A stretch of DNA of 64,000 bases from Anaerosalibacter sp. Marseille-P3206 (GTDB lineage Bacteria > Bacillota > Clostridia > Tissierellales > Sporanaerobacteraceae): the NCBI RefSeq assembly GCF_900155565.1, contig NZ_FUHM01000002.1:620001-684000 (forward strand), given 5' to 3'. Under the pieces are notes generated by a model. That model was given only the letters and a program-made list of their open reading frames with translations, was not told the DNA's origin and made no database searches. The position numbers and the translations under genes were made by a program. Below are positions 1-8,638 of the stretch, piece by piece (position 1 is the first letter of the stretch; each line of letters opens with the position of its first letter).

Positions 1-304
1 AAACATCTCTAGTAGTTAGGGTAAAATATTGTCCCTCTTCAAGATAAACCTCTTTATCCTTAAAATTTCCAATCCTTATTTCTGGACCTTTTGTATCTAA
101 CATTATTCCAACTGGCAAATCCAGTTCTTCTCTTAGTTTTTTTATGGTCTCAATTCTTTCTTTATGCTCTTCGTGACTTCCATGAGAAAAATTAAGTCTA
201 GCAACATTCATCCCAGCTAACATTAGTTTTCTTAGAGTTTCTTCCTTTTCTGAAGCAGGACCAATAGTGCATATTATTTTTGTCTTCTTCATTGTCTTTT
301 TCAT
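1..304 (-). CDS. pyk: Pyruvate kinase, N-terminal part (gene runs off the left edge)
   Basis: Pyruvate kinase makes pyruvate and ATP from phosphoenolpyruvate and ADP, the last step of glycolysis. About 101 codons are visible. The N-terminus has the family signature TKIICTIGPASE, followed by GMNVARLNFSHGSHEEH (substrate and K+ site region) and LDTKGPEIRIG, all typical of the start of the TIM barrel. The start at 304 follows an AGGTG ribosome site at about 311-319; a second in-frame Met lies four codons later, at 292. It sits 17 nt after pfkA in the same direction, the common clostridial pfkA-pyk pair, so the two are very probably cotranscribed. The C-terminal three quarters lie outside the window. 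Confidence 0.95.
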   Translation of the reverse strand, partial: MKKTMKKTKIICTIGPASEKEETLRKLMLAGMNVARLNFSHGSHEEHKERIETIKKLREELDLPVGIMLDTKGPEIRIGNFKDKEVYLEEGQYFTLTTRDV

Positions 305-321
305 ACTGTACACCTCACCTT

Positions 322-1281
322 TTAAATAGAAAGTATCTTTGCTATATCATACATTTCACTATCAAACTCATTATTGATACTAAGAGCTTCTTCAAAATCC
401 ATATCTACTATTGAATTTTCCTTAACACCTATTGCTTTTCCTGACTTTCCTTCCAGCAATAATTCTACAGCCCTATAACCCATTTTACTAGCTATTATTC
501 TATCAAATGCTGTAGGTACTCCTCCTCTTTGAATATGCCCTAGTATTGTTACTCTAGTTTCAGTACCTGTTTTTTCTTCAATTTCTTTTGCAAACTCATA
601 TGCATTACCCACACCCTCAGCAAGAGCTATAATGCTATGTAATTTACCTCTATTTCTACTCTGAATAAGCTTTCTACAAACTTCATCAATATCTATTCCT
701 TCTTCTGGAACAATAATACTTTCAGCTCCTCCTGCAAATCCTGCATATAAAGCTATATCTCCACATCTTCTCCCCATTACCTCTACTATATTTGCTCTAC
801 CATGTGAACTAGAAGTATCTCTGATTTTGCTTATAGCATCTACAACAGTTTCTACTGCAGTAAAAAATCCTACTGTATAATCAGTATATCCCATATCATT
901 ATCTATAGTACAAGGCACTCCAACAGTTGGAACTCCATTATCACTTAAAAGTTTTGCTCCTCTAAAAGAACCATCACCACCAAGAACAACCAATCCATCT
1001 ATATCAAATATTTCAATAACATTCTTAGCCTTTTTTATTCCACTTTCAGTTGCAAACTCTTCACATCTAGCCGTTCTTAGTATGGTACCACCACGGTGTA
1101 TAATGTCTGCAACACTTGACAAATTCATTTCTTCAATATTTCCATTAATAAGTCCATTATACCCTTGTTTAATCCCTAATATTCTCACATTGTTATATAT
1201 ACCAGTTCTCACAACAGCTCGTAATGCTGCATTCATACCTGGTGCATCTCCACCACTAGTTAATACTCCAATAGTCTTCAT
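322..1281 (-). CDS. pfkA: ATP-dependent 6-phosphofructokinase
   Basis: PfkA phosphorylates fructose 6-phosphate to fructose 1,6-bisphosphate, the committed step of glycolysis, as a cytosolic tetramer. The 319-residue length is that of bacterial PfkA. The ATP-binding start [29 protein letters not shown], the catalytic segment [17 protein letters not shown] and the motif [15 protein letters not shown] are all present. The GGDGS motif (Gly after GGD) is the ATP-using type rather than the PPi-using type. It lies between a 67-residue small protein and pyk at the end of the dnaE transcription unit. No separate promoter was recognised in the 24-nt gap upstream. Confidence 0.97.
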   Translation of the reverse strand: MKTIGVLTSGGDAPGMNAALRAVVRTGIYNNVRILGIKQGYNGLINGNIEEMNLSSVADIIHRGGTILRTARCEEFATESGIKKAKNVIEIFDIDGLVVLGGDGSFRGAKLLSDNGVPTVGVPCTIDNDMGYTDYTVGFFTAVETVVDAISKIRDTSSSHGRANIVEVMGRRCGDIALYAGFAGGAESIIVPEEGIDIDEVCRKLIQSRNRGKLHSIIALAEGVGNAYEFAKEIEEKTGTETRVTILGHIQRGGVPTAFDRIIASKMGYRAVELLLEGKSGKAIGVKENSIVDMDFEEALSINNEFDSEMYDIAKILSI

Positions 1282-1305
1282 ATACTAGCCTCCCATATTG
1301 CGTAT

Positions 1306-1509
1306 TTATATATATCCTAAATCTATCAATACATTTTGAACTTCTTGTGCTTCAAATTCAGGAGCCAATATTTCATAATAGACAATATCCCCTTCTTTCG
1401 AAAATAAATTAGATTTTATAAGAAATCCTTCTTTAGTTAATGCATCTACAATTTCTTTTGTTTTTTCATATCCTTCAGCTACATACACTGCAGTCCACAT
1501 TTTTAGCAC
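1306..1509 (-). CDS. Small conserved-looking protein between dnaE and pfkA (67 aa)
   Basis: The function is unknown. The protein is 67 residues, soluble and acidic, beginning MLKMWTAVYVAEGYEKTKEI, with an alternating beta-alpha-beta-alpha-beta pattern (WTAVYVAEG; KEIVDALTKEGFLIKS; DIVYYEILA; EAQEVQNVLIDLGYI). This resembles the small ferredoxin-like fold of DUF2007-type putative signalling proteins, but that is a fold impression and not an assignment. From memory, small proteins of this kind occur at the same place in other clostridial dnaE-pfkA-pyk loci and are sometimes mislabelled glutamate decarboxylase. The start is preceded by AAGGAG. It lies 67 nt after dnaE and 24 nt before pfkA, so it is probably cotranscribed with them. 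Confidence 0.75.
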   Translation of the reverse strand: MLKMWTAVYVAEGYEKTKEIVDALTKEGFLIKSNLFSKEGDIVYYEILAPEFEAQEVQNVLIDLGYI

Positions 1510-1576
1510 TCCTTATCAAATATACTAAAATAATTATAACACAATATACATTTTTTGTTCGCATATTTGATATTTA

Positions 1577-4500
1577 TTAACGTACTTTTACACAATTTTC
1601 TCCAACTACACTTTTTAGTTCACTAAGCAATTTCTCGTTTTTTATGTCTATCCATAGATTTCGTTCCGCCATTACTACTTTGTCTTCTCTTTCCAAATAT
1701 ATATATACAGGAATATCTCCCCTGTAATTTGAAAATATATCCTTTAGCATATTAAACGTATTCATGTATTTTTCATCGCTTATTTTTATATATAATTTAC
1801 CACTCTTAAACGAGTTTAATGGTGTGATTTTTTCACAAATTATTTTTGGTTCTTCTTCCTCCGCTGAACTAATACTTCCTTCTATAACAACTATACTATC
1901 TTCACTTATATATTTTAAATATCTATCATATATTTTGGGGAAAACAATGACTTCTATAGCCCCATATAAATCTTCAAGGGTAAGAAACGCCATCATATTG
2001 TTATTCTTTGTTATCTTGTTTTTTACATAAACAATAATTCCACCAATAGTAACTCTCTTGCCATCAAAATGCTCTATACCCTCTTTCATTTGAAATAATT
2101 CAGATGTGGTTATATTAGAGACATTTTTTAATTCATCTTCATAGGGGGCTAGCGGATGACCACTTATATATATTCCTAGCATTTCTTTTTCCATTGCAAG
2201 TAATGCCTTTTGTGTAAACTCGTTTAAATCTGGTAGATTGTCTTCTTCTATTTTTGTATCGAAAGAATCAAACAACGAAACTTGCCCTTCGATATTTCTT
2301 CTTCTATCATTGTGAACCCCATCCATAATATTTTCAAATACCGCCAATAGTTGAGCTCTGTTTCCTCCTAGAGATTTCATAGCATCACATTTAATCAAGC
2401 TTTCAATGGCTCTTTTATTCATTACTGAAGAATCTATTTTTTCTATTCTTTGGCAAAAATCTGTAAAACTATTAAATAGTCCATCTTCTCTAGCTTTTAT
2501 AATTACCTTTATAAGATTATCCCCTACATTTTTTACTGCACTTAGTCCAAATCTGATTTTTCCATTTGATACTGTAAACTTTCCATAGCTTTCATTTACA
2601 TCTGGAGGTAGAATATCAATATTAAGCTTTTTACATTCTTGAATATATAGAGAAACTGAATTTGTATCTCCCATAACACTAGAAATTAGTGCTGCCATAA
2701 ACTCAACAGGATAGTAATATTTTAGCCAAGCTGTTCTATATGCTACTACCGCATAAGCTGCAGAGTGAGACTTGTTAAAAGCATATTTAGCAAAATCAAT
2801 CATTTCATCATAAATCTTGTTAGCAGATTTTTCATCTACTCCATTTCTTATTGATCCTGGAATTACCACTTCACCACTTTCATTTACTTGTCCATATATA
2901 AAATGCTTTCTTTCCTCCTCCATCACATCCATTTTCTTCTTACTCATAGCACGTCTTACTAAATCAGCTCTACCCATAGAAAATCCACCAATATCTCGTA
3001 CTATTTGCATAACTTGTTCTTGATATACAATACAACCATAAGTAACCTCTAGTATTGGCTTTAGTTTAGGATGGAAATATTCAATCTTTGATGGATCATT
3101 TTTGCTTTCTATATATTTTGGTATCTGATTCATAGGACCAGGTCTAAATAGTGAATTGGCTGCGATAATATTCTCAAACTCTGTAGGCTTTAGTTCCTTG
3201 AGAAAATTTCTCATACCTGCACTTTCAAATTGAAATACACCTAATGTATCAGCATTGCTAAACATCTTATATACATTTGGATCATCATATTCAAAATCCG
3301 AAAAATCTATTTTTATTCCATGGTTTTTCTCAATTAAATCAATAGCATCTCTAATAACAGTTAGTGTTCTAAGCCCTAGAAAATCCATTTTTAGCAAACC
3401 TAGTTCTTCAAGCTCTGTCATATTAAACTGAGTCGTTAAAGAATCGTTGTTCCTAGATAGAGGAACATATTTAGTTATAGGTTCTTTAGATATAACAACT
3501 CCTGCAGCATGAGTAGATGTATGCCTAGGTAATCCTTCTACGGCAATGGCTAAGTCTATTAGCTTTTTTACCTCTTCCCTTTCTTCATACGCTAAACGCA
3601 ATGTTTTATTTACATCTAAAGCTTTTTTAATAGTCATACCTAATTCTGTAGGAACTTGCTTTGCTATAAAATCAACATCTCCATAAGGCATATTTATTGC
3701 TCTTCCTACATCTCTAATAGCTCCCCTAGCAGCCATAGTACCAAAAGTTGCTATTTGGGCTACTCTATCTTTACCGTATTTTTCTACAACATAATCAATT
3801 ACTTCTTCTCTTCTCTCATAACAAAAATCCACATCTATATCCGGCATAGTAACCCTTTCTGGGTTTAAAAACCTTTCAAATATTAGATTATATTTTAAGG
3901 GATCTATATCTATAATTCCTAACGCATAAGATACAATACTTCCAGCAGCAGAACCTCTTCCTGGCCCAACCATTATCTCATTGTCTTTGGCATATTTAAT
4001 AAAGTCCCAAACTATGAGAAAATAATCAGTATAGCCCATATCTACTATAGTGTTAAATTCGAAGTAAAATCTTTCTTTAATTTCACTTGTTATCTCACTG
4101 TATCTATTTTTTAGACCCTCAATACATAATTCTTTTAAGTATTCGACATTTGTATAACCCTCTGGAATTTCATACTTGGGTAGATGAAGATTACCAAATT
4201 CTATATCTACATTACATCTTTCACTTATATTCACAGTGTTTTCTAAAGCCTCGTGGGGAAATAACTTTTGCATTTCCTCATAGCTTTTTAAATAAAACTC
4301 ACTGGTTGGAAATTTCATTCTATCTTCTTCATCTATAGTCTTACCAGTTTGAATACAGAGAAGTACATCATGAACTATTGAATCTTCCTTTTTTAAATAA
4401 TGAACGTCATTGGTTGCTACTAAGGGTATACCTGTATCTTCACTTAACTGGATTAACTTTTCATTTACAAGTTTTTGTTCTCTCAATCCATGGTCTTGAA

Positions 4501-5029
4501 GTTCTAAGAAAAAATTATTTTCTCCAAAGATATCTTTATATAATAGTGCTGTTTTCTTTGCTCCTTGTATATCTCCATTTAATATTTTCTTTTGTACTTC
4601 TCCACCTAAGCAAGCACTTAATGCTATAATTCCTTCACTATATTTCCTTAAAACATTGTGATCCACTCTTGGTTTGTAATAAAACCCGTTAACATAGCCT
4701 TCTGAAACTATTTTCATTAAATTTAAATATCCAGTATTGTTTTCTGCAAGTAATACTAGATGGTATTGGCTTTTGTCTTTTGGATCCTTATCTGTATATA
4801 AACCCATAGCCACATAAACTTCACAGCCTAATATAGGCTTTATTCCTCTCTTTGTAGCTTCTTTATAAAAATCAACAACTCCAAACATAGCTCCATGGTC
4901 AGTAATGGCAATAGAATCCATTCCTAATTCTTTAGTTCTATCTAACAGTTCTTCAATTCTATTTGCTCCATCTAAAAGACTATACTCAGTATGAACATGA
5001 AGATGTACAAATTTACCTTTATTATTCAT
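1577..5029 (-). CDS. dnaE: DNA polymerase III alpha subunit, DnaE type
   Basis: This is a replicative C-family polymerase catalytic subunit. At 1150 residues it has DnaE1/DnaE3 length and lacks the exonuclease insertion of PolC. Residues 1-270 are the PHP domain (HLHVHTEYSLLDG at 9-21, ITDHG at 42-46). The palm has VGPGRGSAAGS (354-364) and the acidic catalytic motif PDIDVDF (396-402). A beta-clamp-binding and OB-fold region follows, with VTIGGIIVYVKNKIT in the C-terminal quarter. The start ATG follows AAAGGAT. It leads the unit dnaE, 67-aa protein, pfkA, pyk. A sigma-A-like promoter lies about 140 nt upstream, and a terminator-like hairpin sits between promoter and gene, so leader attenuation is possible. 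Firmicutes usually also have PolC elsewhere. Confidence 0.96.
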   Translation of the reverse strand: MNNKGKFVHLHVHTEYSLLDGANRIEELLDRTKELGMDSIAITDHGAMFGVVDFYKEATKRGIKPILGCEVYVAMGLYTDKDPKDKSQYHLVLLAENNTGYLNLMKIVSEGYVNGFYYKPRVDHNVLRKYSEGIIALSACLGGEVQKKILNGDIQGAKKTALLYKDIFGENNFFLELQDHGLREQKLVNEKLIQLSEDTGIPLVATNDVHYLKKEDSIVHDVLLCIQTGKTIDEEDRMKFPTSEFYLKSYEEMQKLFPHEALENTVNISERCNVDIEFGNLHLPKYEIPEGYTNVEYLKELCIEGLKNRYSEITSEIKERFYFEFNTIVDMGYTDYFLIVWDFIKYAKDNEIMVGPGRGSAAGSIVSYALGIIDIDPLKYNLIFERFLNPERVTMPDIDVDFCYERREEVIDYVVEKYGKDRVAQIATFGTMAARGAIRDVGRAINMPYGDVDFIAKQVPTELGMTIKKALDVNKTLRLAYEEREEVKKLIDLAIAVEGLPRHTSTHAAGVVISKEPITKYVPLSRNNDSLTTQFNMTELEELGLLKMDFLGLRTLTVIRDAIDLIEKNHGIKIDFSDFEYDDPNVYKMFSNADTLGVFQFESAGMRNFLKELKPTEFENIIAANSLFRPGPMNQIPKYIESKNDPSKIEYFHPKLKPILEVTYGCIVYQEQVMQIVRDIGGFSMGRADLVRRAMSKKKMDVMEEERKHFIYGQVNESGEVVIPGSIRNGVDEKSANKIYDEMIDFAKYAFNKSHSAAYAVVAYRTAWLKYYYPVEFMAALISSVMGDTNSVSLYIQECKKLNIDILPPDVNESYGKFTVSNGKIRFGLSAVKNVGDNLIKVIIKAREDGLFNSFTDFCQRIEKIDSSVMNKRAIESLIKCDAMKSLGGNRAQLLAVFENIMDGVHNDRRRNIEGQVSLFDSFDTKIEEDNLPDLNEFTQKALLAMEKEMLGIYISGHPLAPYEDELKNVSNITTSELFQMKEGIEHFDGKRVTIGGIIVYVKNKITKNNNMMAFLTLEDLYGAIEVIVFPKIYDRYLKYISEDSIVVIEGSISSAEEEEPKIICEKITPLNSFKSGKLYIKISDEKYMNTFNMLKDIFSNYRGDIPVYIYLEREDKVVMAERNLWIDIKNEKLLSELKSVVGENCVKVR

Positions 5030-5073
5030 ATGGATATCCTTTCTATTGTTTTTTCTATCTTTATTTTATCATA

Positions 5074-5112
5074 AAAAAGGCTTCTATCGAAATATTATAA
5101 GAAAGCCTTTTT
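5074..5112 (-). terminator. Terminator-like hairpin inside the dnaE leader (possible attenuator)
   Basis: Arms AAAAAGGCTT (5074-5083) and AAGCCTTTTT (5103-5112) pair perfectly; read on the minus strand the hairpin ends in a T-run. It lies 44 nt before the dnaE start and after the predicted dnaE promoter (5166-5195). No minus-strand gene lies upstream that it could terminate, since the next gene is divergent. It therefore looks like an attenuator or a barrier in the dnaE leader. Confidence 0.6.
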
Positions 5113-5165
5113 GAAACTCATTTATAAAACATTATTCATCATACTCATAGGTAGAATTTAGATTT

Positions 5166-5195
5166 ATTATATGATATACTTGAATAAAATTGCAA
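5166..5195 (-). promoter_or_regulatory. Predicted sigma-A promoter of the dnaE operon
   Basis: On the minus strand TTGCAA (5190-5195) is followed after 18 nt by TATAAT (5166-5171). Transcription would start near 5159, giving a leader of about 130 nt with the hairpin at 5074-5112. The -35 box overlaps a TGCAAAA repeat that is a candidate activator site for the divergent yjiH-like gene. Confidence 0.55.
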
Positions 5196-5227
5196 AATTT
5201 GTTGACAAGTGCAAAATATTTTTTGCA
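5191..5227 (+). promoter_or_regulatory. Candidate enhancer-binding-protein site upstream of the sigma-54 promoter
   Basis: TGCAAAA occurs at 5191-5197 and again at 5210-5216, 19 nt apart (about two helical turns). The second copy forms an inverted repeat with TTTTGCA at 5221-5227 across a 4-nt spacer. The array lies about 80-120 nt upstream of the -24/-12 element, the usual place for sigma-54 activator sites. The motif differs from the repeats upstream of prdA, so the activator is probably not PrdR. Confidence 0.45.
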
Positions 5228-5308
5228 TTTATCTTAGGTTTATATTGGATTTAGTGAATATATTTTCCCAAAATAGATATTTTACACTGTTTTTATATTA
5301 TTTATGAT

Positions 5309-5322
5309 GGCATGAAATTTGC
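5309..5322 (+). promoter_or_regulatory. Sigma-54 (-24/-12) promoter of the yjiH-like gene
   Basis: The sequence TGGCATGAAATTTGCA has GG at 5309-5310 and GC at 5321-5322 with exactly 10 nt between them, close to the consensus TGGCACG-N4-TTGCW. Transcription would start near 5333, leaving a leader of about 107 nt. No sigma-A -10 box at a correct distance from the TTGACA at 5202 was found, which favours sigma-54 control. Confidence 0.7.
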
Positions 5323-5439
5323 AACTATATTTACAATTGAGAAGTATAATAATTTTCAAAATAATTTAAATTTGTATTGGGGGTGTTAAATAAAAAAATG
5401 GCTTTTAGTTTCTAAAAATTATACTAGGAGGTATTATTA

Positions 5440-6798
5440 ATGGACGAACTTGCAAAGAAAAAATTTACTGCAGCAGATTATATTAAGTTTATTTTACCTT
5501 CAATTATAGGAGTACTACTATTTATGATTCCTTTTAAAGTTGAAGGTGATACTACAATCTTTGTTGCACTACTTGCTAGCAAACTTACTAATTTAATCGG
5601 TCCAGTATTACCAGTACTTGTTTTACTAATAATATTATTTTCAGGAATAATGACAATTATTTATAAAGCCTTTAAACCGGCTTCATGGGAAAACAGTAGT
5701 TTCTTAAAGGATACTTTTGATGTAAGTACTTTTTGGTTAATTGTAAGAGTAATCGGTATGATATTAGCAGTAGTAGTATTCTTCGAATTAGGACCTGAAG
5801 CTTTATGGTCAGAAGATACTGGCGGATTGATATTAAATGACTTGTTACTTTCACTATTTGCTATATTTTTATTTGCTGGATTTTTACTTCCATTCTTAAC
5901 AGACTTTGGTCTATTAGAATTCATTGGAGCAATGCTTACAAATGTAATGAGACCAATATTTATGTTACCAGGCCGTTCATCAGTTGACTGTATTGCTTCT
6001 TGGGTTGGCGATGGTACTATAGGAGTTGCTCTTACTAACAAACAATATTTAGATGGATACTATACAGAAAAAGAAGCTTGCGTTATATCTACAACATTCT
6101 CTGCTGTATCTATTACATTTTCATTAGTTATTTTGTCCCAAGTAGGACTAGAAAGATACTTTGGTCAATGGTATCTAGCAGTTTTAATAGCAGGAGTTGT
6201 AGCTGCTATAATCGTACCTAGAATACCACCTCTATCTAGGAAAAAAGATGAATATTATCGTGGTGTAAAAAAAGACATTACAGAAAATGTTCCTGAAGGA
6301 TTTTCAAACGCTAAATGGGGAGCTTATATGGCTGCTAATAGAGCACAAGAAAGTGGACATATTGGTGGCTTTGTAAAAAACGGTACAAAAACTGTTTTAG
6401 ACATGTGGCTTGGAGTTATGCCAGTTATAATGTGCTTCGGTACTTTGGCATTAGTAGTTGCAGAAAACACACCAGTTTTTGATTGGTTAGGAATTCCATT
6501 TATACCACTACTAAAACTACTAAAAATTCCTTTTGCAAAAGAAGCATCAACAACTATGGTTGTTGGATTTACTGATATGTTCTTGCCTTCAGTTATAGGT
6601 GCTAGTATAGAAAGTGAACTTACTAGATTTGTTATTGCAGGAGTTTCAGTAACTCAACTTATTTATTTATCAGAAGTTGGTGCAGTAATACTAGGTTCTG
6701 ACATTCCAGTATCTTTTGGTGAATTGTTCATCATATTCTTAGAAAGAACTATTATTACACTACCAATACTTGCAATAGCAGGACATCTTGTATTTTAA
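5440..6798 (+). CDS. YjiH-family (nucleoside-recognition/Gate domain) membrane protein
   Basis: This is a 452-residue polytopic membrane protein with roughly ten hydrophobic segments, beginning after a short charged N-terminus (residues 1-16). The middle part, with FMLPGRSSVDCIASWVGDG and YTEKEACVISTTFSAVSIT, is characteristic of the YjiH group of Gate-domain proteins. Their substrate is not established; they resemble parts of nucleoside transporters and SpmA/B-like proteins. The start follows AGGAGGT. The gene stands alone on the plus strand between the divergent dnaE and convergent ptsH, has a well-formed sigma-54 promoter about 120 nt upstream and ends at a strong terminator. Sigma-54 control suggests a role in uptake or export tied to amino-acid catabolism, but this is inference. 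Confidence 0.85.
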   Translation: MDELAKKKFTAADYIKFILPSIIGVLLFMIPFKVEGDTTIFVALLASKLTNLIGPVLPVLVLLIILFSGIMTIIYKAFKPASWENSSFLKDTFDVSTFWLIVRVIGMILAVVVFFELGPEALWSEDTGGLILNDLLLSLFAIFLFAGFLLPFLTDFGLLEFIGAMLTNVMRPIFMLPGRSSVDCIASWVGDGTIGVALTNKQYLDGYYTEKEACVISTTFSAVSITFSLVILSQVGLERYFGQWYLAVLIAGVVAAIIVPRIPPLSRKKDEYYRGVKKDITENVPEGFSNAKWGAYMAANRAQESGHIGGFVKNGTKTVLDMWLGVMPVIMCFGTLALVVAENTPVFDWLGIPFIPLLKLLKIPFAKEASTTMVVGFTDMFLPSVIGASIESELTRFVIAGVSVTQLIYLSEVGAVILGSDIPVSFGELFIIFLERTIITLPILAIAGHLVF

Positions 6799-6803
6799 TA
6801 TTA

Positions 6804-6839
6804 AAATCCGGATAAGGGACTATTCCCTATCCGGATTTT
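6804..6839. terminator. Bidirectional intrinsic terminator between yjiH-like gene and ptsH
   Basis: AATCCGGATA-AGGGA pairs with TCCCTATCCGGATT, with one bulged A, and is flanked by A-runs and T-runs on the two sides. It serves the plus-strand yjiH-like gene directly and can also end the minus-strand ptsH transcript, whose stop codon touches it. Confidence 0.8.
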
Positions 6840-7102
6840 TAATCAATCATTCTGTTTTCAATTAAATCTATTAAGTCTTCTAATGCTTCTGATTCGTCTT
6901 CGCCTTTAGTAATAATGGTTAATTCCTCTCCTTGGTAAGCTCCAAGACTCATTACACCCATTATACTCTTACCATTTACCTTTTTGTTGCCAGATTCTAT
7001 GTATACATCACATAAATACTTGTTTGCAACTTGTACAAAAAGTGCAGCAGGCCTAGCGTGAAGACCTACTTCATTTTTAATTATCACTTTTCTTTTTTCC
7101 AA
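6839..7102 (-). CDS. ptsH: Phosphocarrier protein HPr
   Basis: HPr carries phosphate from enzyme I to sugar-specific enzyme II proteins and, when phosphorylated on serine, signals carbon status. At 87 residues it matches the family. His15 lies in GLHARPAA and Ser46 in KSIMGVMSL, so both the PTS site and the HprK site are at their canonical numbers. hprK is also in this window (18477-19406). The gene follows whiA by 2 nt and shares its transcript. In some clostridia the homologue here is the catabolite-repression variant Crh, but the intact His15 argues for true HPr. No ptsI lies nearby. Confidence 0.93.
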   Translation of the reverse strand: MEKRKVIIKNEVGLHARPAALFVQVANKYLCDVYIESGNKKVNGKSIMGVMSLGAYQGEELTIITKGEDESEALEDLIDLIENRMID

Positions 7103-7104
7103 TA

Positions 7105-8058
7105 TTAGTCACCCTTCCTTAGTTTGTCAGCTATTTCTTCTATTCTTCTAAATCTGTGATTTATTCCCGATTTACCTACTGGTGGATTTAACATACTCCC
7201 CAATTCTTTCAAACTTGCATCTTTGTGTTGTAAGCGCAATTCTGCTATTTCTTGAAGATTTTCAGGCAGCTTTTCTAAACCAATTGTTGCTTCAATACAT
7301 TCAATATTCTCTACCTGTCTTAATGAAGCATTTATAGTTTTCTCTAAGTTTGCAGTTTCACAATTTACTATCCTATTTATATTATTCCTCATATCTTTTA
7401 GAACTCTGATATCTTCCAATTTTAATAAGGCTAGATGAGCTCCCATTATATTTAAAAGATCTACAATTTGCTCGCCTTCTTTTAAATATACTACATAGCT
7501 ATCTTTTCTTAAAACTATCTTTGAATTGAGTCCAAAGGTATTAATTAGCTTTGAAAGATTTTCTGCATGTTGTTCATTGTTTGTAACAAATTCTAAATGA
7601 TAGGTTTTTTCTGGATTGCTTATAGAACCCCCTCCTAAAAAAGCTCCACGAATATAAGCTCTCTTACAACATCTATTTTTTATAATAGCATGTGGGATTT
7701 TATAATTGATTTTAAATAGATCACTACTATCTCCCTTAATAAGTCCCACATCGTTTAAAATCTTTTTTGTAACATTTGTACTACTTACAGCTATTAAATA
7801 GTTGTTGTTTTTTTTCAGTTGTTTATTCTTCCTTACCATAACATCCACATTAGTTTCATATAACTTTTTAAGTAAGGAAAAGGTTCTCCTAGCAATTGCA
7901 GCATTCTCTGTTGTAAATTTTAAATAGACTTTATTATTGCCACTTATTTGAATAAAGCCATTCATTCTGACTAAAGCAGCTAGTTCTGCAATAGCACAAC
8001 ATCTATCTTCTAATAAAATACGCGAAAGTTCATTTTTAGTTGCTGACGAAAAAGACAT
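7105..8058 (-). CDS. whiA: DNA-binding protein WhiA
   Basis: WhiA is a conserved Gram-positive DNA-binding protein, linked to sporulation in actinobacteria and to cell division and chromosome segregation in Bacillus. The 317 residues include an N-terminal LAGLIDADG-like fold ([24 protein letters not shown] around 135-160) without nuclease function, and a C-terminal helix-turn-helix ([20 protein letters not shown] then [15 protein letters not shown]). It sits directly before ptsH and, with yvcK and rapZ, belongs to the widely conserved rapZ-yvcK-whiA cluster. Here yvcK and whiA are separated by an M42 peptidase gene on the other strand and by a Nudix gene. Confidence 0.95.
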   Translation of the reverse strand: MSFSSATKNELSRILLEDRCCAIAELAALVRMNGFIQISGNNKVYLKFTTENAAIARRTFSLLKKLYETNVDVMVRKNKQLKKNNNYLIAVSSTNVTKKILNDVGLIKGDSSDLFKINYKIPHAIIKNRCCKRAYIRGAFLGGGSISNPEKTYHLEFVTNNEQHAENLSKLINTFGLNSKIVLRKDSYVVYLKEGEQIVDLLNIMGAHLALLKLEDIRVLKDMRNNINRIVNCETANLEKTINASLRQVENIECIEATIGLEKLPENLQEIAELRLQHKDASLKELGSMLNPPVGKSGINHRFRRIEEIADKLRKGD

Positions 8059-8093
8059 CTATATCTCTCCTAAACCTTTAATACTTTAATATA

Positions 8094-8528
8094 CTATACT
8101 TCATTAATACTCCCTTGTAAAGAGGTTTTTATTGCTTTTATTGCTTTTGTCATTATAGCCTTTTCATCTTCATATTTAAGTAGACTAGTAGCTCTACTTA
8201 TATGGACATATCTAGCCTCAATAAAACCTTCTTCTTTCTGAGGAACACTATTCATATCACTTGCTCTCATTAAAAACCAATGAACCGTTTTGTTAACTAG
8301 CTCATTTTCCCTGATACTTTTAAAATCATAATTTATTTCTCCTAAATATTCTATTATTTTAGCTTTAACTCCACTTTCTTCTAATACTTCTCTTAATGCA
8401 GCACTTTTCAATCCTTCACTATTTTCAACCTTACCTTTTGGAAGTACCCAATCTCCATTGAACTTTCTTAACAACAGCACTGCATTTCCAAATACTACTA
8501 CACCTCCAGCACTCACTTCCCTAATCAT
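8094..8528 (-). CDS. Nudix hydrolase
   Basis: This 144-residue protein has one Nudix domain. The box GKVENSEGLKSAALREVLEE (about residues 32-51), followed by SGV, fits GX5EX7REUXEEXGU completely, so Mg2+-dependent cleavage of a nucleoside diphosphate-X substrate is expected. The start MIREVSAGGVVVF and the segment WVLPKGKVE resemble the diadenosine tetraphosphate hydrolase and MutT-like groups; the true substrate cannot be read from sequence. It lies 35 nt upstream of whiA in the same direction and is probably the first gene of a Nudix-whiA-ptsH unit. The stretch upstream to 8638 holds its promoter and that of the divergent M42 gene. Confidence 0.9.
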   Translation of the reverse strand: MIREVSAGGVVVFGNAVLLLRKFNGDWVLPKGKVENSEGLKSAALREVLEESGVKAKIIEYLGEINYDFKSIRENELVNKTVHWFLMRASDMNSVPQKEEGFIEARYVHISRATSLLKYEDEKAIMTKAIKAIKTSLQGSINEV

Positions 8529-8638
8529 AGTACCACTCCCAAATACTTTTTCTTTTCAATTATTATTATACCATTTATCAAGGATTTTTTGACTATTTGT
8601 AGTATAATTATATATAGAATATTTAAGGAGGTATTGAA

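Noticed and set aside
5202-5230. Sigma-A promoter for the yjiH-like gene starting at TTGACA 5202
   Set aside because: No -10-like hexamer lies 16-18 nt downstream, while a full -24/-12 element is present closer to the gene.
5350-5366. CodY-like sequence in the leader of the yjiH-like gene
   Set aside because: AATTTTCAAAATAATT differs from the consensus at several positions and is expected by chance in such AT-rich DNA.
7105-8058. WhiA as a homing endonuclease because of its LAGLIDADG-like fold
   Set aside because: WhiA proteins share the fold but lack nuclease activity, and the gene is in its conserved whiA-HPr context.
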